A DNA stretch of 64,000 nt from Saccharicrinis sp963666825 (GTDB taxonomy: Bacteria > Bacteroidota > Bacteroidia > Bacteroidales > Marinilabiliaceae), in NCBI GenBank assembly GCA_963666825.2, contig OY763044.2, positions 4,402,001 to 4,466,000 on the forward strand, given 5' to 3'. A program made the translations under genes and the position numbers. Below, one piece after another: positions 1 through 9,115 of the stretch (the first letter of the stretch is position 1; every line of letters begins with the position of its first letter). Below the pieces are notes generated by a model. It was not told the DNA's origin and did no database searches. It was given only the letters and a program-made list of their open reading frames with translations.

Positions 1-358
1 CACCTTGAAATCCTTTACCTTTAGAGATACCAGTAACGTCAACAAAAATATCTTCAGTAAAGATATCAACAGTTACTTCATCACCTAAGTTAAATTCTTG
101 TTCGAAACCTTTGAATTCAACAACGCTTCTTTTTGGAGTTACACCAGCCTTTTTAAAGTGACCTAACTCTGGTTTAGTTGCGCTTTTTTCTTTCTTGTCT
201 TCGAACGCCAGCTGTACAGCCTCATAGCCGTCAGTTTCTACAGTTTTGATCTGAGTAACTACGCATGGGCCAGCTTCGATAACAGTGCATGGAATGTTTT
301 TTCCATCGGCACTGAAAACGGAAGTCATTCCGATTTTTTTTCCAATAATACCTGGCAT
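1..358 (-). CDS. rplC: 50S ribosomal protein L3 (partial, C-terminus outside window)
   Basis: The reverse strand from 358 encodes an N-terminal fragment beginning MPGIIGKKIGMTSVF, the characteristic start of L3, which binds 23S rRNA near the peptidyl-transferase centre. About 119 codons are present and the reading frame runs off the left edge. It lies 85 bases downstream of rpsJ in the same direction, as expected for the S10 ribosomal operon that follows the str genes in Bacteroidota. The gene looks intact as far as it can be seen. Confidence 0.95.
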   Translation of the reverse strand, partial: MPGIIGKKIGMTSVFSADGKNIPCTVIEAGPCVVTQIKTVETDGYEAVQLAFEDKKEKSATKPELGHFKKAGVTPKRSVVEFKGFEQEFNLGDEVTVDIFTEDIFVDVTGISKGKGFQG

Positions 359-443
359 TGTTACAAAAATTAAATATTAAATAATCGATTCATACAGCCT
401 GAAGTTTCGGCTAACAAGCTGCATGAACTTATTTTCTTTTGTC

Positions 444-749
444 TCACACTTTGATTTCAACTTCAACTCCACTTGGTAACTCAAGCTTCATTAAAGCATC
501 GATTGTTTTAGCTGTAGAGCTATAAATATCGATTAAACGCTTATATGAAGAAAGTTGAAATTGCTCTCTCGACTTCTTGTTTACGAATGTTGAACGCAAC
601 ACTGTAAATACTCTTTTGTGAGTAGGAAGTGGAATAGGACCGCTAACTACAGCACCAGTCGTTTTTACTGTCTTAACGATCTTTTCAGCTGACTTATCAA
701 CTAAGTTATGATCGTAAGATTTTAATTTGATTCTTATCTTTTGACTCAT
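444..749 (-). CDS. rpsJ: 30S ribosomal protein S10
   Basis: This 101-residue protein matches S10 in size and sequence (MSQKIRIKLKSYDHNLVD at the start, a conserved GPIPLPTHKRVFTVLRS block in the middle). S10 is part of the 30S head and also serves as NusE in transcription antitermination. The gene starts 9 bases after the fusA stop codon, so it is almost certainly cotranscribed with rpsL-rpsG-fusA. Confidence 0.97.
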   Translation of the reverse strand: MSQKIRIKLKSYDHNLVDKSAEKIVKTVKTTGAVVSGPIPLPTHKRVFTVLRSTFVNKKSREQFQLSSYKRLIDIYSSTAKTIDALMKLELPSGVEVEIKV

Positions 750-758
750 CTTGAGATC

Positions 759-2873
759 TTATTTTAATAATTCTACTTTTCCTTCAGCCTCTTTTACTAC
801 TTCAATAGCGATCGCTTTAGAAACTTCTTCGAAGTGTGAGAACACCATTGATGAAGTAGCACGACCAGAAGAAATAGTACGTAAAGCTGTAACATAACCA
901 AACATCTCTGCAAGAGGCACCTTAGCTTTTACCACACGTGCACCTGCTTTAGACTCCATTCCTTCAACCTGACCACGACGTTTGTTAAAGTCAGAGATAA
1001 TATCTCCCATGTACTCTTCTGGAGTAACAACTTCAACTTTCATGATAGGCTCTAAAAGAACAGGATTAGCTTTCATACAAGCTTGCTTGAACGCCTGACG
1101 ACCTGCAATCTCGAAAGATAACTGATCCGAGTCAACCGGGTGGAAAGATCCGTCAAGTAAAGTAACTTTTAAACTATCCACAGAGAATCCAGCAAGAACA
1201 CCATTTTGCATAGCTTCTTTAAATCCTTTTTCTACAGATGGGATATATTCTTTAGGAATGTTACCTCCTTTTACAGAGTTAACAAATTCCAAACCTTCTT
1301 TACCTTCTTCTCCAGGACCTACAGTTACAATAACATCAGCAAATTTACCACGACCACCAGTTTGTTTCTTAAATACTTCACGGTGCTCAACAGTACCTTT
1401 AATTGCTTCTTTATATGTTACCTGAGGACGACCTTGGTTACATTCTACTTTAAACTCACGCTTCAAACGGTCAATAATGATCTCAAGGTGAAGCTCACCC
1501 ATACCACTAATTACTGTTTGACCACTATCTTCATCAGTTTGTACACGGAAAGTAGGATCTTCTTCTGCCAATTTACCTAGAGCAACACCTAATTTATCAA
1601 CATCTTTTTGTGATAATGGCTCAACTGCAACTCCGATAACTGGTTCTGGGAAATCCATTGATTCAAGAACGATTGGGTTCTTTTCATCACATAATGTATC
1701 TCCTGTACGAATATCTTTAAATCCAACTCCAGCACAAATATCACCTGCTTCGATTACATCTCTAGCAAGCTGCTTGTTAGATTGCATTTGATACAAACGA
1801 GCAATACGCTCTTTTTTGTTTGTACGTGTATTTAATACGTATGAACCTGCATCAATTTTACCTGAGTAAACACGCATAAATGCCAAACGACCTACGAATG
1901 GGTCAGTAGCAATTTTAAATGCTAATGCAGAAAGAGGTGCATCAATGCTATTAGGTCTTTCTTCTGTTTCTTCTGTTCTTGGATTAGTTCCTTTAATAGC
2001 AGGAATATCCGAAGGAGCAGGTAAGAAAGCAACAACAGAGTCTAATAAACGTTGTACCCCTTTATTTTTAAATGCAGAACCACACATCATTGGAGTAATT
2101 GTTCTGTCGATAGTAGCCTGACGAATTACTTTAATCATTTCTTCTTTAGTAATTGAATCAGGATCCTCGAAATAACGCTCCATTAAATCTTCATCAGTTT
2201 CAGCAACTGCTTCGATTAATTTATCTCTCCACTCTTGTGCTTCAGCTTTTAAAGCCTCAGGAATTTCTTGTAATTCGTAACGAGAACCTAATTGCTCGTC
2301 ATCGAACCAAACAACTGCTTTATTTTCGATTAGGTCGATAACTCCTTCGAAATCGTCTTCTGCACCAATTGGAATTTGAATTGGAATAGGATTAGCTCCT
2401 AACATTTCTTTTACCTGGCGAACAACTTCGTAAAAGTTAGCACCTGAACGGTCCATTTTATTAACGAAACCAATACGAGGCACACCGTATTTATCAGCCT
2501 GTCTCCATACAGTTTCAGATTGTGGTTCAACACCACCTACAGCACAGAATACAGCAACAGCACCATCTAACACCCTTAAAGAACGCTCTACCTCAACAGT
2601 AAAGTCAACGTGTCCTGGGGTATCGATAATATTTACCTTATAAGATTCACTATTATAGTTCCAGTTGGTAGTAATAGCTGCAGAAGTAATTGTAATACCT
2701 CTTTCCTGCTCCTGCTCCATCCAGTCCATAGTAGCAGCACCATCATGTACCTCACCAATTTTATGAGTAATACCAGTATAAAACAGAATACGCTCTGTAG
2801 TAGTGGTTTTACCCGCATCGATATGCGCCATGATACCGATATTTCTGGTGTATTTTAAATCTGTATTTCCCAT
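759..2873 (-). CDS. fusA: translation elongation factor G
   Basis: EF-G is the GTPase that drives ribosomal translocation and, with RRF, ribosome recycling. The 704-residue protein has all G-domain motifs: the P-loop AHIDAGKT (residues 16-23), the effector region ending in RGIT (about 58-61), DTPGHVDF (84-91) and NKMD (138-141). The later domains include the conserved block GGRGKFADV of domain IV. Length is typical. It sits between rpsG (27 bases upstream) and rpsJ (9 bases downstream). No unusual feature is seen. Confidence 0.98.
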   Translation of the reverse strand: MGNTDLKYTRNIGIMAHIDAGKTTTTERILFYTGITHKIGEVHDGAATMDWMEQEQERGITITSAAITTNWNYNSESYKVNIIDTPGHVDFTVEVERSLRVLDGAVAVFCAVGGVEPQSETVWRQADKYGVPRIGFVNKMDRSGANFYEVVRQVKEMLGANPIPIQIPIGAEDDFEGVIDLIENKAVVWFDDEQLGSRYELQEIPEALKAEAQEWRDKLIEAVAETDEDLMERYFEDPDSITKEEMIKVIRQATIDRTITPMMCGSAFKNKGVQRLLDSVVAFLPAPSDIPAIKGTNPRTEETEERPNSIDAPLSALAFKIATDPFVGRLAFMRVYSGKIDAGSYVLNTRTNKKERIARLYQMQSNKQLARDVIEAGDICAGVGFKDIRTGDTLCDEKNPIVLESMDFPEPVIGVAVEPLSQKDVDKLGVALGKLAEEDPTFRVQTDEDSGQTVISGMGELHLEIIIDRLKREFKVECNQGRPQVTYKEAIKGTVEHREVFKKQTGGRGKFADVIVTVGPGEEGKEGLEFVNSVKGGNIPKEYIPSVEKGFKEAMQNGVLAGFSVDSLKVTLLDGSFHPVDSDQLSFEIAGRQAFKQACMKANPVLLEPIMKVEVVTPEEYMGDIISDFNKRRGQVEGMESKAGARVVKAKVPLAEMFGYVTALRTISSGRATSSMVFSHFEEVSKAIAIEVVKEAEGKVELLK

Positions 2874-2900
2874 TTTTTTATTCCTTAAAGATTAAGATGA

Positions 2901-3377
2901 TTAGAATCTAAAGTGAGCAAATGCTCTGTTAGCCTCTGCCATCCTGTGCATATCTTCTTTTTTCTTGAAGGCTCCACCTTCACCGTTATAAGCCGCTACA
3001 ATTTCAGCAGATAGTTTTTCTGCCATTGATTTACCACTTCTTTTGCGAGCAAATAGAATCAAGTTTTTCATAGCAATTGAAGCTTTTCTAGATGGACGAA
3101 TTTCCATTGGAACCTGGAAAGTAGCACCACCAACTCTTCTACTTTTTACCTCTACAGAAGGAGTAATATTTTCTAACCCTTTTTTCCACATTTCTAAAGC
3201 TGACTTTCCTTCTTTTTCAGCTTTATCTGCCATGCGATCTAATGCGTCATAAAAAATACCGTAAGCAGTAGATTTTTTACCATCAAGCATCAGGTTATTA
3301 ATGAATTGAGTCACCAAAGTATCATTAAACTTTGGATCAGGAAGCAATATTCGCTTCTTTGGTTTACCTTTTCTCAT
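2901..3377 (-). CDS. rpsG: 30S ribosomal protein S7
   Basis: The 158-residue product is S7, the primary 16S rRNA binding protein that organises the 30S head. It begins MRKGKPKKR and contains the conserved LMLDGKKSTAYGIFYDAL and GGATFQVPMEIRPSRK segments. It is the second gene of the str operon, 130 bases after rpsL. S7 often represses its own operon by binding the rpsL-rpsG spacer; I cannot see a clear operator structure in the spacer here. Confidence 0.97.
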   Translation of the reverse strand: MRKGKPKKRILLPDPKFNDTLVTQFINNLMLDGKKSTAYGIFYDALDRMADKAEKEGKSALEMWKKGLENITPSVEVKSRRVGGATFQVPMEIRPSRKASIAMKNLILFARKRSGKSMAEKLSAEIVAAYNGEGGAFKKKEDMHRMAEANRAFAHFRF

Positions 3378-3507
3378 CTCTTCTTGTTTATTAGTTTTTT
3401 ATTGGCTGTCAATTTTGTACGTCTTCAAAAACAACTCGTTGTTTTTTACTCAACCCTATCTTTTAACTCACCAATAAACAAAACCACTCGTTAAACACTA
3501 ATTAAAA

Positions 3508-3882
3508 TTACTTCTTTGGACGTTTTGTTCCGTATTTAGAACGACGTTGAGTACGTCCCTCAACTCCTGATGCATCTAATGCTCCACGCACTAAGTGATA
3601 ACGTACACCTGGAAGATCTTTTACCCTTCCTCCACGCACAAGAACAATCGAGTGCTCCTGAAGGTTGTGTCCTTCTCCTGGAATGTAGGCATTCACCTCT
3701 TTTCCATTAGTTAAACGAACCCTTGCAACTTTTCTCATTGCTGAGTTCGGTTTCTTTGGTGTAGTAGTGTACACCCTCACACATACACCTCTTCGCTGAG
3801 GACAAGCATCTAATGCTCTAGATTTACTTTTCTCAACTAAGCTGGTGCGTCCTTTACGAACTAACTGTTGAATTGTTGGCAT
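3508..3882 (-). CDS. rpsL: 30S ribosomal protein S12
   Basis: S12 sits at the decoding centre and is the classical streptomycin target. The 124-residue protein starts MPTIQQLVRKGR and carries TPKKPNSA (41-48) and RVKDLPG (86-92). The lysines that mutate in streptomycin-resistant strains of other bacteria (E. coli K42 and K87) are wild type here (K43 and K88). The aspartate that is methylthiolated in many bacteria is D89. It is the first gene of the operon; a Bacteroidota-type promoter element lies upstream. Confidence 0.97.
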   Translation of the reverse strand: MPTIQQLVRKGRTSLVEKSKSRALDACPQRRGVCVRVYTTTPKKPNSAMRKVARVRLTNGKEVNAYIPGEGHNLQEHSIVLVRGGRVKDLPGVRYHLVRGALDASGVEGRTQRRSKYGTKRPKK

Positions 3883-4000
3883 ATAACTAAAATTGTTTTA
3901 AATAAAATTCTTTATTAAACGGCTTATTTTCACCCTAATGCCAAATATAAAACACACTGATTTTCAATGCGTTTTCATATATTTAGACAAAAAAGCGATG

Positions 4001-4008
4001 CAAAAGTA
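4001..4008 (-). promoter_or_regulatory. -7 promoter element for the rpsL operon
   Basis: On the minus strand this reads TACTTTTG, matching the Bacteroidota -7 consensus TAnnTTTG, followed by GC as in many strong promoters of the phylum. It lies about 120 bases upstream of rpsL. A clear TTTG -33 element is not seen at the expected distance, only weaker TTTA, so the call rests on the -7 element and position. Confidence 0.5.
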
Positions 4009-4184
4009 CTAATTTTCAACGAATAAACATCATTTCTTCAAGTATTTTTTTCAAAAAAGATTGTTAAAGAAAATTAATCTAAAAACAATTGAGTGAATGA
4101 GATATACACTTCCTGTCAATTAGATTGTATTTTTTTCTTTCATGTTTAAAAAATAAAATCATACCAGATAAAAAAGCGCAATCT

Positions 4185-4213
4185 TTTGGTGTAATTCATT
4201 TTTACTATATTTG
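4185..4213 (+). promoter_or_regulatory. promoter for fabD
   Basis: TTTG at 4185-4188 and TATATTTG at 4206-4213 are separated by 17 bases, fitting the Bacteroidota housekeeping promoter (TTTG, then TAnnTTTG). Transcription would begin near 4220, leaving a leader of about 140 bases before fabD. Confidence 0.6.
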
Positions 4214-4360
4214 CGCCGATTTTATTCTCAACAGTCTTTGTTTGAGTGCAATAATCAATTCAAAAACTGTATGGATATATTTGCAGGTATCTCCCCTTAT
4301 TTCAGGTGATCTCAAGGGCAAAGCAGAACCTCATTTATGTTGTACTAATTTTATAAAAAA

Positions 4361-5245
4361 ATGAAAGCATTTGTTTTTCCTGGGCAAGGAGCCCAATTTG
4401 TAGGTATGGGAAAAGACCTATACGAAAATTCAACTGAAGCAAAAGAACTTTTTGAAAAAGCTAATGAAATTTTAGGTTTTAGAATCACAGACTTAATGTT
4501 CGAGGGTACTGATGAAGATCTAAAACAAACTAAAGTAACTCAGCCGGCTATATTTTTACACTCTGTATTATTAGCAAAAACTTTAGGTGATGATTTTAAG
4601 CCAGAAATGGTAGCCGGTCACTCATTAGGTGAATTTAGCGCCTTAGTTGCTGCCGGAGCCATGTCATTTGAAGATGGTTTAAAATTAGTTTCTCAACGTG
4701 CTTTAGCAATGCAAAAGGCATGTGAAGCTGAACCTTCAACAATGGCTGCTATTGTTGGTATGGAAGATGCTATTGTTGAAGAAGTTTGCGGAAGCATTGA
4801 AGATGTGGTAGTTGCTGCTAACTACAATTGTCCTGGACAATTAGTAATTTCAGGAACTTTCGCAGGAATTGATAAGGCTTGTGAAATTTTAACTGAAAAA
4901 GGTGCTAAAAGAGCTTTAAAACTTCCTGTTGGTGGAGCATTCCACTCACCTCTTATGGAACCTGCTCGTGCAGAATTAGCTGCTGCTATTGAAGCTACAG
5001 AAATCAAAACTCCAATTTGTCCGGTTTATCAAAACGTAAGTGCTACACCATTTACAGATCCTGCACAAATTAAAGAAAACTTAGTAGCACAATTGACTGC
5101 TCCTGTAAAGTGGACTCAAACTGTTCAAAACATGATTGTAGATGGTGCTACTTTATTTACAGAAGTTGGTCCTGGTAAAGTTTTACAAGGATTGGTTAAA
5201 AAAGTAGATCGTAAGATGGAAGTTGCAGGAGTAAGCAGCCTGTAA
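4361..5245 (+). CDS. fabD: malonyl CoA-acyl carrier protein transacylase
   Basis: FabD moves the malonyl group from CoA to acyl carrier protein, loading fatty acid synthesis. The 294-residue protein opens with the KAFVFPGQGAQFVGMG block and has the nucleophile motif GHSLGE at 86-91 (catalytic S88) and the catalytic histidine in GGAFHSP (H195). Length is normal. It stands alone between a promoter at 4185-4213 and a strong terminator just downstream, so it is probably monocistronic. Confidence 0.96.
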   Translation: MKAFVFPGQGAQFVGMGKDLYENSTEAKELFEKANEILGFRITDLMFEGTDEDLKQTKVTQPAIFLHSVLLAKTLGDDFKPEMVAGHSLGEFSALVAAGAMSFEDGLKLVSQRALAMQKACEAEPSTMAAIVGMEDAIVEEVCGSIEDVVVAANYNCPGQLVISGTFAGIDKACEILTEKGAKRALKLPVGGAFHSPLMEPARAELAAAIEATEIKTPICPVYQNVSATPFTDPAQIKENLVAQLTAPVKWTQTVQNMIVDGATLFTEVGPGKVLQGLVKKVDRKMEVAGVSSL

Positions 5246-5271
5246 TTGCTATTAAAAAGATATTTGATCAT

Positions 5272-5308
5272 AAAAAACCGGAAGCCTTAAGCTTTCGGTT
5301 TTTTTTAT
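5272..5308 (+). terminator. intrinsic terminator after fabD
   Basis: AAAACCGGAAGC and GCTTTCGGTTTT form a stem around a short loop and are followed by a run of eight T residues. This is a typical Rho-independent terminator about 30 bases after the fabD stop. Confidence 0.85.
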
Positions 5309-5377
5309 TTTTGCTCAAGAGTATCCATTATTCTATTTTTGTTATTCTTTACATGCACTAAAACAATTCACCCTTCA

Positions 5378-6619
5378 ATGAACTCTTTTATCAGAAGAAT
5401 AAAAAACTTAGGACCTGGACTTTTGGTAACTGCAGCATTTATAGGGCCCGGAACAATAACAACATGCAGTTTAAGCGGAGCAAACTTCGGATATAGTTTA
5501 CTTTGGGGAATCACATTCAGTATTATTGCCACTTTCATTTTACAAGAAATGACCATCAGACTAGGTATTGTTGGAAAACTTAGTCTTGGTGCAGCATTAC
5601 AAAATCAATTTCAATCAAAAGTCGCAAAATACACTACCATATTTTTAGTTATTTCCGCAATTGCAGTTGGAAATGCAGCATATGAAACAGGAAATATATT
5701 GGGTGCATCACTTGGTATGAATGAGATTACAGGCATCTCAAATATCCACATCTTTAGTTTGAAAATAAATTTATGGGGACCCATTATTGGTGTAATTGCT
5801 TATATTTTATTGCAACTGGGCTCATACAAAGCCATAGAAAAAGCAATTATATCGTTGGTAATCATCATGAGCCTTTCATTTATTTCAACAGCCATTATCA
5901 TTGGACCAGACTTCTTTTCAATCATAAAAGGAATGCTTATCCCGACCATTCCTGATCAAAGCATCTTTATGATCATAGGCTTAATTGGAACTACGGTTGT
6001 ACCTTATAATTTATTTCTACATGCCTCTACAGTAAAAGAAAAATGGCAAGACACTAAGGATCTGCCTGTTGCAAAAGCCGACCTACTTATTTCTATTATT
6101 TTAGGAGGCGCAATTTCCTTCTCAATAGCAATTACCTCTGCAACTGCTTTTTACGGATCATCTACTAATATAACAGGGGCATCAGATTTAGCATCTCAAC
6201 TTAAACCTTTATTAGGTAATTGGTCTTCCATATTTATGTCTGTTGGATTATTTGCCGCCGGAATTTCTTCAGCCATTACTGCACCTTTAGCAGCTGCATA
6301 CGCAATAACAGGAGTATTAAATATTAAAAGCAGCCTCTCTTCATTCTGGTTTAGATTTACCTGGAAAGCTATATTAATAATAGGCATAATATTTTCAGCA
6401 ATCGGATTTAGCCCATTAAAAGTCATTGTATTTGCACAATTTACAAATGGCTTATTACTACCATTAATAGCTATATTTTTACTGATAGTAATGAACAATG
6501 AGAAAATATTAGGGAATTATAAAAACAAAAAAATCCAGAATATTATTGGATATATAGTAATTTTAATCACCATATTTCTTGGTACAAACAGCATATTGCA
6601 TGTATTAGAAATATTTTAA
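5378..6619 (+). CDS. NRAMP-superfamily transporter lacking the canonical metal-binding motif
   Basis: This 413-residue, very hydrophobic protein has about eleven membrane segments and aligns by eye with NRAMP/SLC11 carriers: the TM1 start LGPGLLVTAAFIGPG, and a TM6 block VVPYNLFLHAS that mirrors the family's MPHNLYLHS. The residues that hold Mn2+/Fe2+ in true NRAMPs are changed. DPGN is GPGT (G23-T26), and the TM6 methionine and histidine are V208 and Y210. It is therefore unlikely to be a classical manganese/iron importer. It lies 39 bases before pxpA in the same direction. The Bacillus subtilis ycsF-kipI-kipA cluster also contains an NRAMP-like gene, ycsG. Carriage of 5-oxoproline or another organic acid is an inference. 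The ATG at 5378 is preferred over an upstream TTG because it places TM1 normally. Confidence 0.8.
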   Translation: MNSFIRRIKNLGPGLLVTAAFIGPGTITTCSLSGANFGYSLLWGITFSIIATFILQEMTIRLGIVGKLSLGAALQNQFQSKVAKYTTIFLVISAIAVGNAAYETGNILGASLGMNEITGISNIHIFSLKINLWGPIIGVIAYILLQLGSYKAIEKAIISLVIIMSLSFISTAIIIGPDFFSIIKGMLIPTIPDQSIFMIIGLIGTTVVPYNLFLHASTVKEKWQDTKDLPVAKADLLISIILGGAISFSIAITSATAFYGSSTNITGASDLASQLKPLLGNWSSIFMSVGLFAAGISSAITAPLAAAYAITGVLNIKSSLSSFWFRFTWKAILIIGIIFSAIGFSPLKVIVFAQFTNGLLLPLIAIFLLIVMNNEKILGNYKNKKIQNIIGYIVILITIFLGTNSILHVLEIF

Positions 6620-6658
6620 GTGTACAAATAGCTGTACGAATGACATTAATTATAGTCA

Positions 6659-7399
6659 ATGAAAATAGATATCAATTGTGACTTGGGAGAAGGTATTGGA
6701 AACGACGAAACAATAATGCCTTTCATTAGCTCCGCCAATATTGCCTGTGGATACCATGCTGGTGATGATACCTCCATGGATCAAACCATACAATTGGCAA
6801 AAAAATATCATGTTGCTATTGGTGCCCATCCAGGTTATGAAGATAAAGAAAACTTTGGCAGGACGAATTTAAGCCTGACTTATTCAGAAATTGTAAAACT
6901 GGTTGCAGATCAAATCAATATTATAAACCAAAGAGCGATAAAGGCAAACACAAGATTATTTCACGTAAAAGCACACGGAGCCCTATATAATCAAGCTTCC
7001 AAGGATATTAACATTGCAAAAGCAATTGCTGAAGGAATTTCATACATAAATAAAAATTTAATTTATGTAGGCTTAGCAAACTCCGTTATGCAAGAGGCTG
7101 CTGAGTCATTTAAATTAAAATTCAGAGCAGAAGCTTTTGCCGACAGATCATACGACATTAACGGCTTGCTCATCCCAAGAAAAGAACCAGGGGCAGTAAT
7201 ACAAGATAGTAACATTTGTAAAAAAAGAGCTTTACATATTGCTCAACACAAAGCGATTAAGACCATTGAACAACAAATGATTACCATCAATGCCCAAACT
7301 ATTTGCATACACGGTGATAATCCTCATGCTATTGAAAATTCTAAAATGATATATGATTATCTAACAGAAAACAATATTAAGATTACTGCAGATGTTTAA
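6659..7399 (+). CDS. pxpA: 5-oxoprolinase subunit A (LamB/YcsF family)
   Basis: PxpA, with PxpB and PxpC, hydrolyses 5-oxoproline (pyroglutamate) to glutamate at the cost of ATP, clearing a damage product of glutamine and glutamate. The 246-residue protein has the family signatures DINCDLGEG (4-12), a SANIACGYHAGD block (25-36), GAHPGYED (54-61), HVKAHGALYNQ and a late ICIHGDNPHA. Length is typical. The next gene starts 8 bases inside its 3' end, so translation is probably coupled. Confidence 0.93.
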   Translation: MKIDINCDLGEGIGNDETIMPFISSANIACGYHAGDDTSMDQTIQLAKKYHVAIGAHPGYEDKENFGRTNLSLTYSEIVKLVADQINIINQRAIKANTRLFHVKAHGALYNQASKDINIAKAIAEGISYINKNLIYVGLANSVMQEAAESFKLKFRAEAFADRSYDINGLLIPRKEPGAVIQDSNICKKRALHIAQHKAIKTIEQQMITINAQTICIHGDNPHAIENSKMIYDYLTENNIKITADV

Positions 7400-8063
7400 A
7401 ATATACCCTTCAGGAGATTCGGCTATTCTTTTAAAATTTGGTAATGTTATTTCTGAAGATATACATTCTCAAATAAGATCATTTTTGATCTTACTTTCTC
7501 AAAAGAAGATAAAAGGAATTATTGAAGCCACACCAACTTATACAGATATACTCATTCATTATAATCCTTTAATAATTAAACATCAAAGATTAACAACAAA
7601 ACTCAAAAAACTTTTTTTAAGAATAAATAAACAACAACTTCCAGAACCTAGAATTGTAGAGATTCCGGTTGTATATGGGGGACAATATGGACAAGATATA
7701 AATGAAGTTTCAAAACACACAGGTCTTAATTTAGATAAAATTATCAAATTACATTCCTCTGAGAAGTACCTGGTTTACATGCTTGGCTTCACACCTGGAT
7801 TTTGCTATTTAGGAGGTATGAATTCCAAATTAGCAACACCAAGAAAAAAGATTCCATCTCAAAAAATTGAAGCAGGATCAGTTGGAATCGCTGCATCTCA
7901 AACAGGAATTTATCCTATTGAAAGCCCGGGTGGATGGCAAATCATAGGGAGAACACCTCTTAAGCTTTTTGCTCCTGAATCAGAACATCCTTTTTTAGTT
8001 CAGGCAGGAGATTATTTAAAATTTTATCCAATCACAGAAGATGAATACAATAGCTACTTTTAG
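7392..8063 (+). CDS. pxpB: 5-oxoprolinase subunit B (KipI/allophanate hydrolase subunit 1 family)
   Basis: The 223-residue protein carries the family hallmark GFTPGFCYLGGM, followed by the PRKKIPSQKIEAGSVGIA block and a PGGWQIIGRTP segment near the end. In Bacillus the homologue KipI was first described as a histidine-kinase inhibitor; the enzymatic role as a 5-oxoprolinase subunit fits this gene cluster better. The gene overlaps pxpA by 8 bases and pxpC by 23 bases, which points to a stoichiometric complex. Confidence 0.92.
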   Translation: MFKIYPSGDSAILLKFGNVISEDIHSQIRSFLILLSQKKIKGIIEATPTYTDILIHYNPLIIKHQRLTTKLKKLFLRINKQQLPEPRIVEIPVVYGGQYGQDINEVSKHTGLNLDKIIKLHSSEKYLVYMLGFTPGFCYLGGMNSKLATPRKKIPSQKIEAGSVGIAASQTGIYPIESPGGWQIIGRTPLKLFAPESEHPFLVQAGDYLKFYPITEDEYNSYF

Positions 8064-8979
8064 AATACTTAATCCGGGATTATTTACAACAGTTCAAGAC
8101 TTGGGAAGATGGGGATTTCAACAATACGGAATGCCTGTTTCTGGAGCGATGGATACTTATTCACTTAGGCTAGCAAATCTATTAGTTGGAAATAATATGA
8201 ATGATGCTTGCCTTGAAGCAACCTTCCTTCCTCCAGAGTTTGAAATCATATCAGATACAATAATGGCAGTTGCAGGTGGAGAATCCGAACTTCTCATCAA
8301 TGATAATATTGCGGACTTTTACAGCTCCCATTATTTAAAAATAGGAGACATTGTAAAGATTAATCCAATCACCAAAGGTTGCAGACTTTATATTGCTTTT
8401 GCAGGAGGAATAGATGTTCCTGTTGTAATGAATAGTCGTTCAACATACATAAGAGCAAAAGTCGGTGGATTTAAAGGTCGTGCTCTACAAACAGGAGATG
8501 AAGTTTTTACATTTCCAAGTAAATTAAAATTCAAGCAGAGAATGGTTCATCCAAATCTATTACTCAATTATGATGTAGAACAAAATATCAGAGTTATTGC
8601 TGGAAGCGAAACAAATGACTTTAGCCAAGAAGGGATCCAAACTTTTCTTAATTCTACATATACCATTTCTAACCAAAGTGACAGGATGGGATATAGACTT
8701 GAAGGACCAATTATTGAACATAAACAAAGTGCCGATATCATATCATCCGGAATTTGCAATGGAGCAATTCAGGTTCCGGGAGATGGTCATCCTATAATTA
8801 TGCTTGCTGACCGACAAACAGTAGGAGGTTACACTAAAATTGCAAACGTTATTAGTGCCGATCTACCAATACTAGGCCAACTAAGACCAAATGACAAAGT
8901 TAATTTTATCCAGATAAGTATTGAAGAAGCACATGAAATGTTGAAGAAACAAGAAAAACTACTTAAGAAGATAAAGTAA
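8041..8979 (+). CDS. pxpC: 5-oxoprolinase subunit C (KipA/allophanate hydrolase subunit 2 family)
   Basis: The 312-residue protein has the characteristic opening NPGLFTTVQDLGRWGFQQYG with MPVSGAMD after it, a central FAGGIDVP motif and a C-terminal block GHPIIMLADRQTVGGY. It forms the catalytic partner of PxpB. Its start codon lies within the pxpB coding sequence. A terminator hairpin follows the stop codon, closing the transporter-pxpABC unit. Confidence 0.92.
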   Translation: MNTIATFRILNPGLFTTVQDLGRWGFQQYGMPVSGAMDTYSLRLANLLVGNNMNDACLEATFLPPEFEIISDTIMAVAGGESELLINDNIADFYSSHYLKIGDIVKINPITKGCRLYIAFAGGIDVPVVMNSRSTYIRAKVGGFKGRALQTGDEVFTFPSKLKFKQRMVHPNLLLNYDVEQNIRVIAGSETNDFSQEGIQTFLNSTYTISNQSDRMGYRLEGPIIEHKQSADIISSGICNGAIQVPGDGHPIIMLADRQTVGGYTKIANVISADLPILGQLRPNDKVNFIQISIEEAHEMLKKQEKLLKKIK

Positions 8980-9008
8980 AAGTCGTAATGAAAACACTAC
9001 GACTTTTA
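8978..9008 (+). terminator. terminator after pxpC
   Basis: AAAAGTCGTA and TACGACTTTT form a perfect 10-bp stem with a 10-base loop immediately after the pxpC stop. The stem's own T-rich 3' side supplies the U tract. It may also act for the facing minus-strand sulfur operon, which ends at 9116. Confidence 0.7.
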
Positions 9009-9115
9009 TCACCCCATTCTACACCCGATTAATAGACAATATTATTTAACGCTTTATATAAATATACAGCATCTATTTTATTTATTCAACTACCATACTC
9101 AAAATAAACCTAATA

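Larger units (their letters stand above)
3883..4360. other. divergent intergenic region between rpsL and fabD
   Basis: This 478-base gap separates the minus-strand str operon from plus-strand fabD. It holds a promoter element for each direction (listed separately) and otherwise AT-rich DNA. A plus-strand open frame at 4125-4364 overlaps the fabD promoter and start and has no family resemblance, so I do not call it a gene. No structured RNA was recognised, although the fabD leader would be about 140 nt long. Confidence 0.6.

Noticed and set aside
1206..1580. Plus-strand open frame opposite fusA
   Set aside because: It is antisense to a highly conserved gene and shows no domain; the same applies to other long frames opposite real genes in the window.
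4125..4364. 79-codon plus-strand open frame before fabD
   Set aside because: It runs through the predicted fabD promoter, overlaps the fabD start, and its product resembles no family; codon content looks random.
6620..6658. TGTAC repeats between the NRAMP-like gene and pxpA
   Set aside because: Two copies of a five-base word in a 39-base AT-rich gap are expected by chance and have no promoter context.
8990..9115. Possible small gene between pxpC and the DsrE2 gene
   Set aside because: The gap is short, AT-rich and has stops in all frames; only the terminator hairpin is supported.
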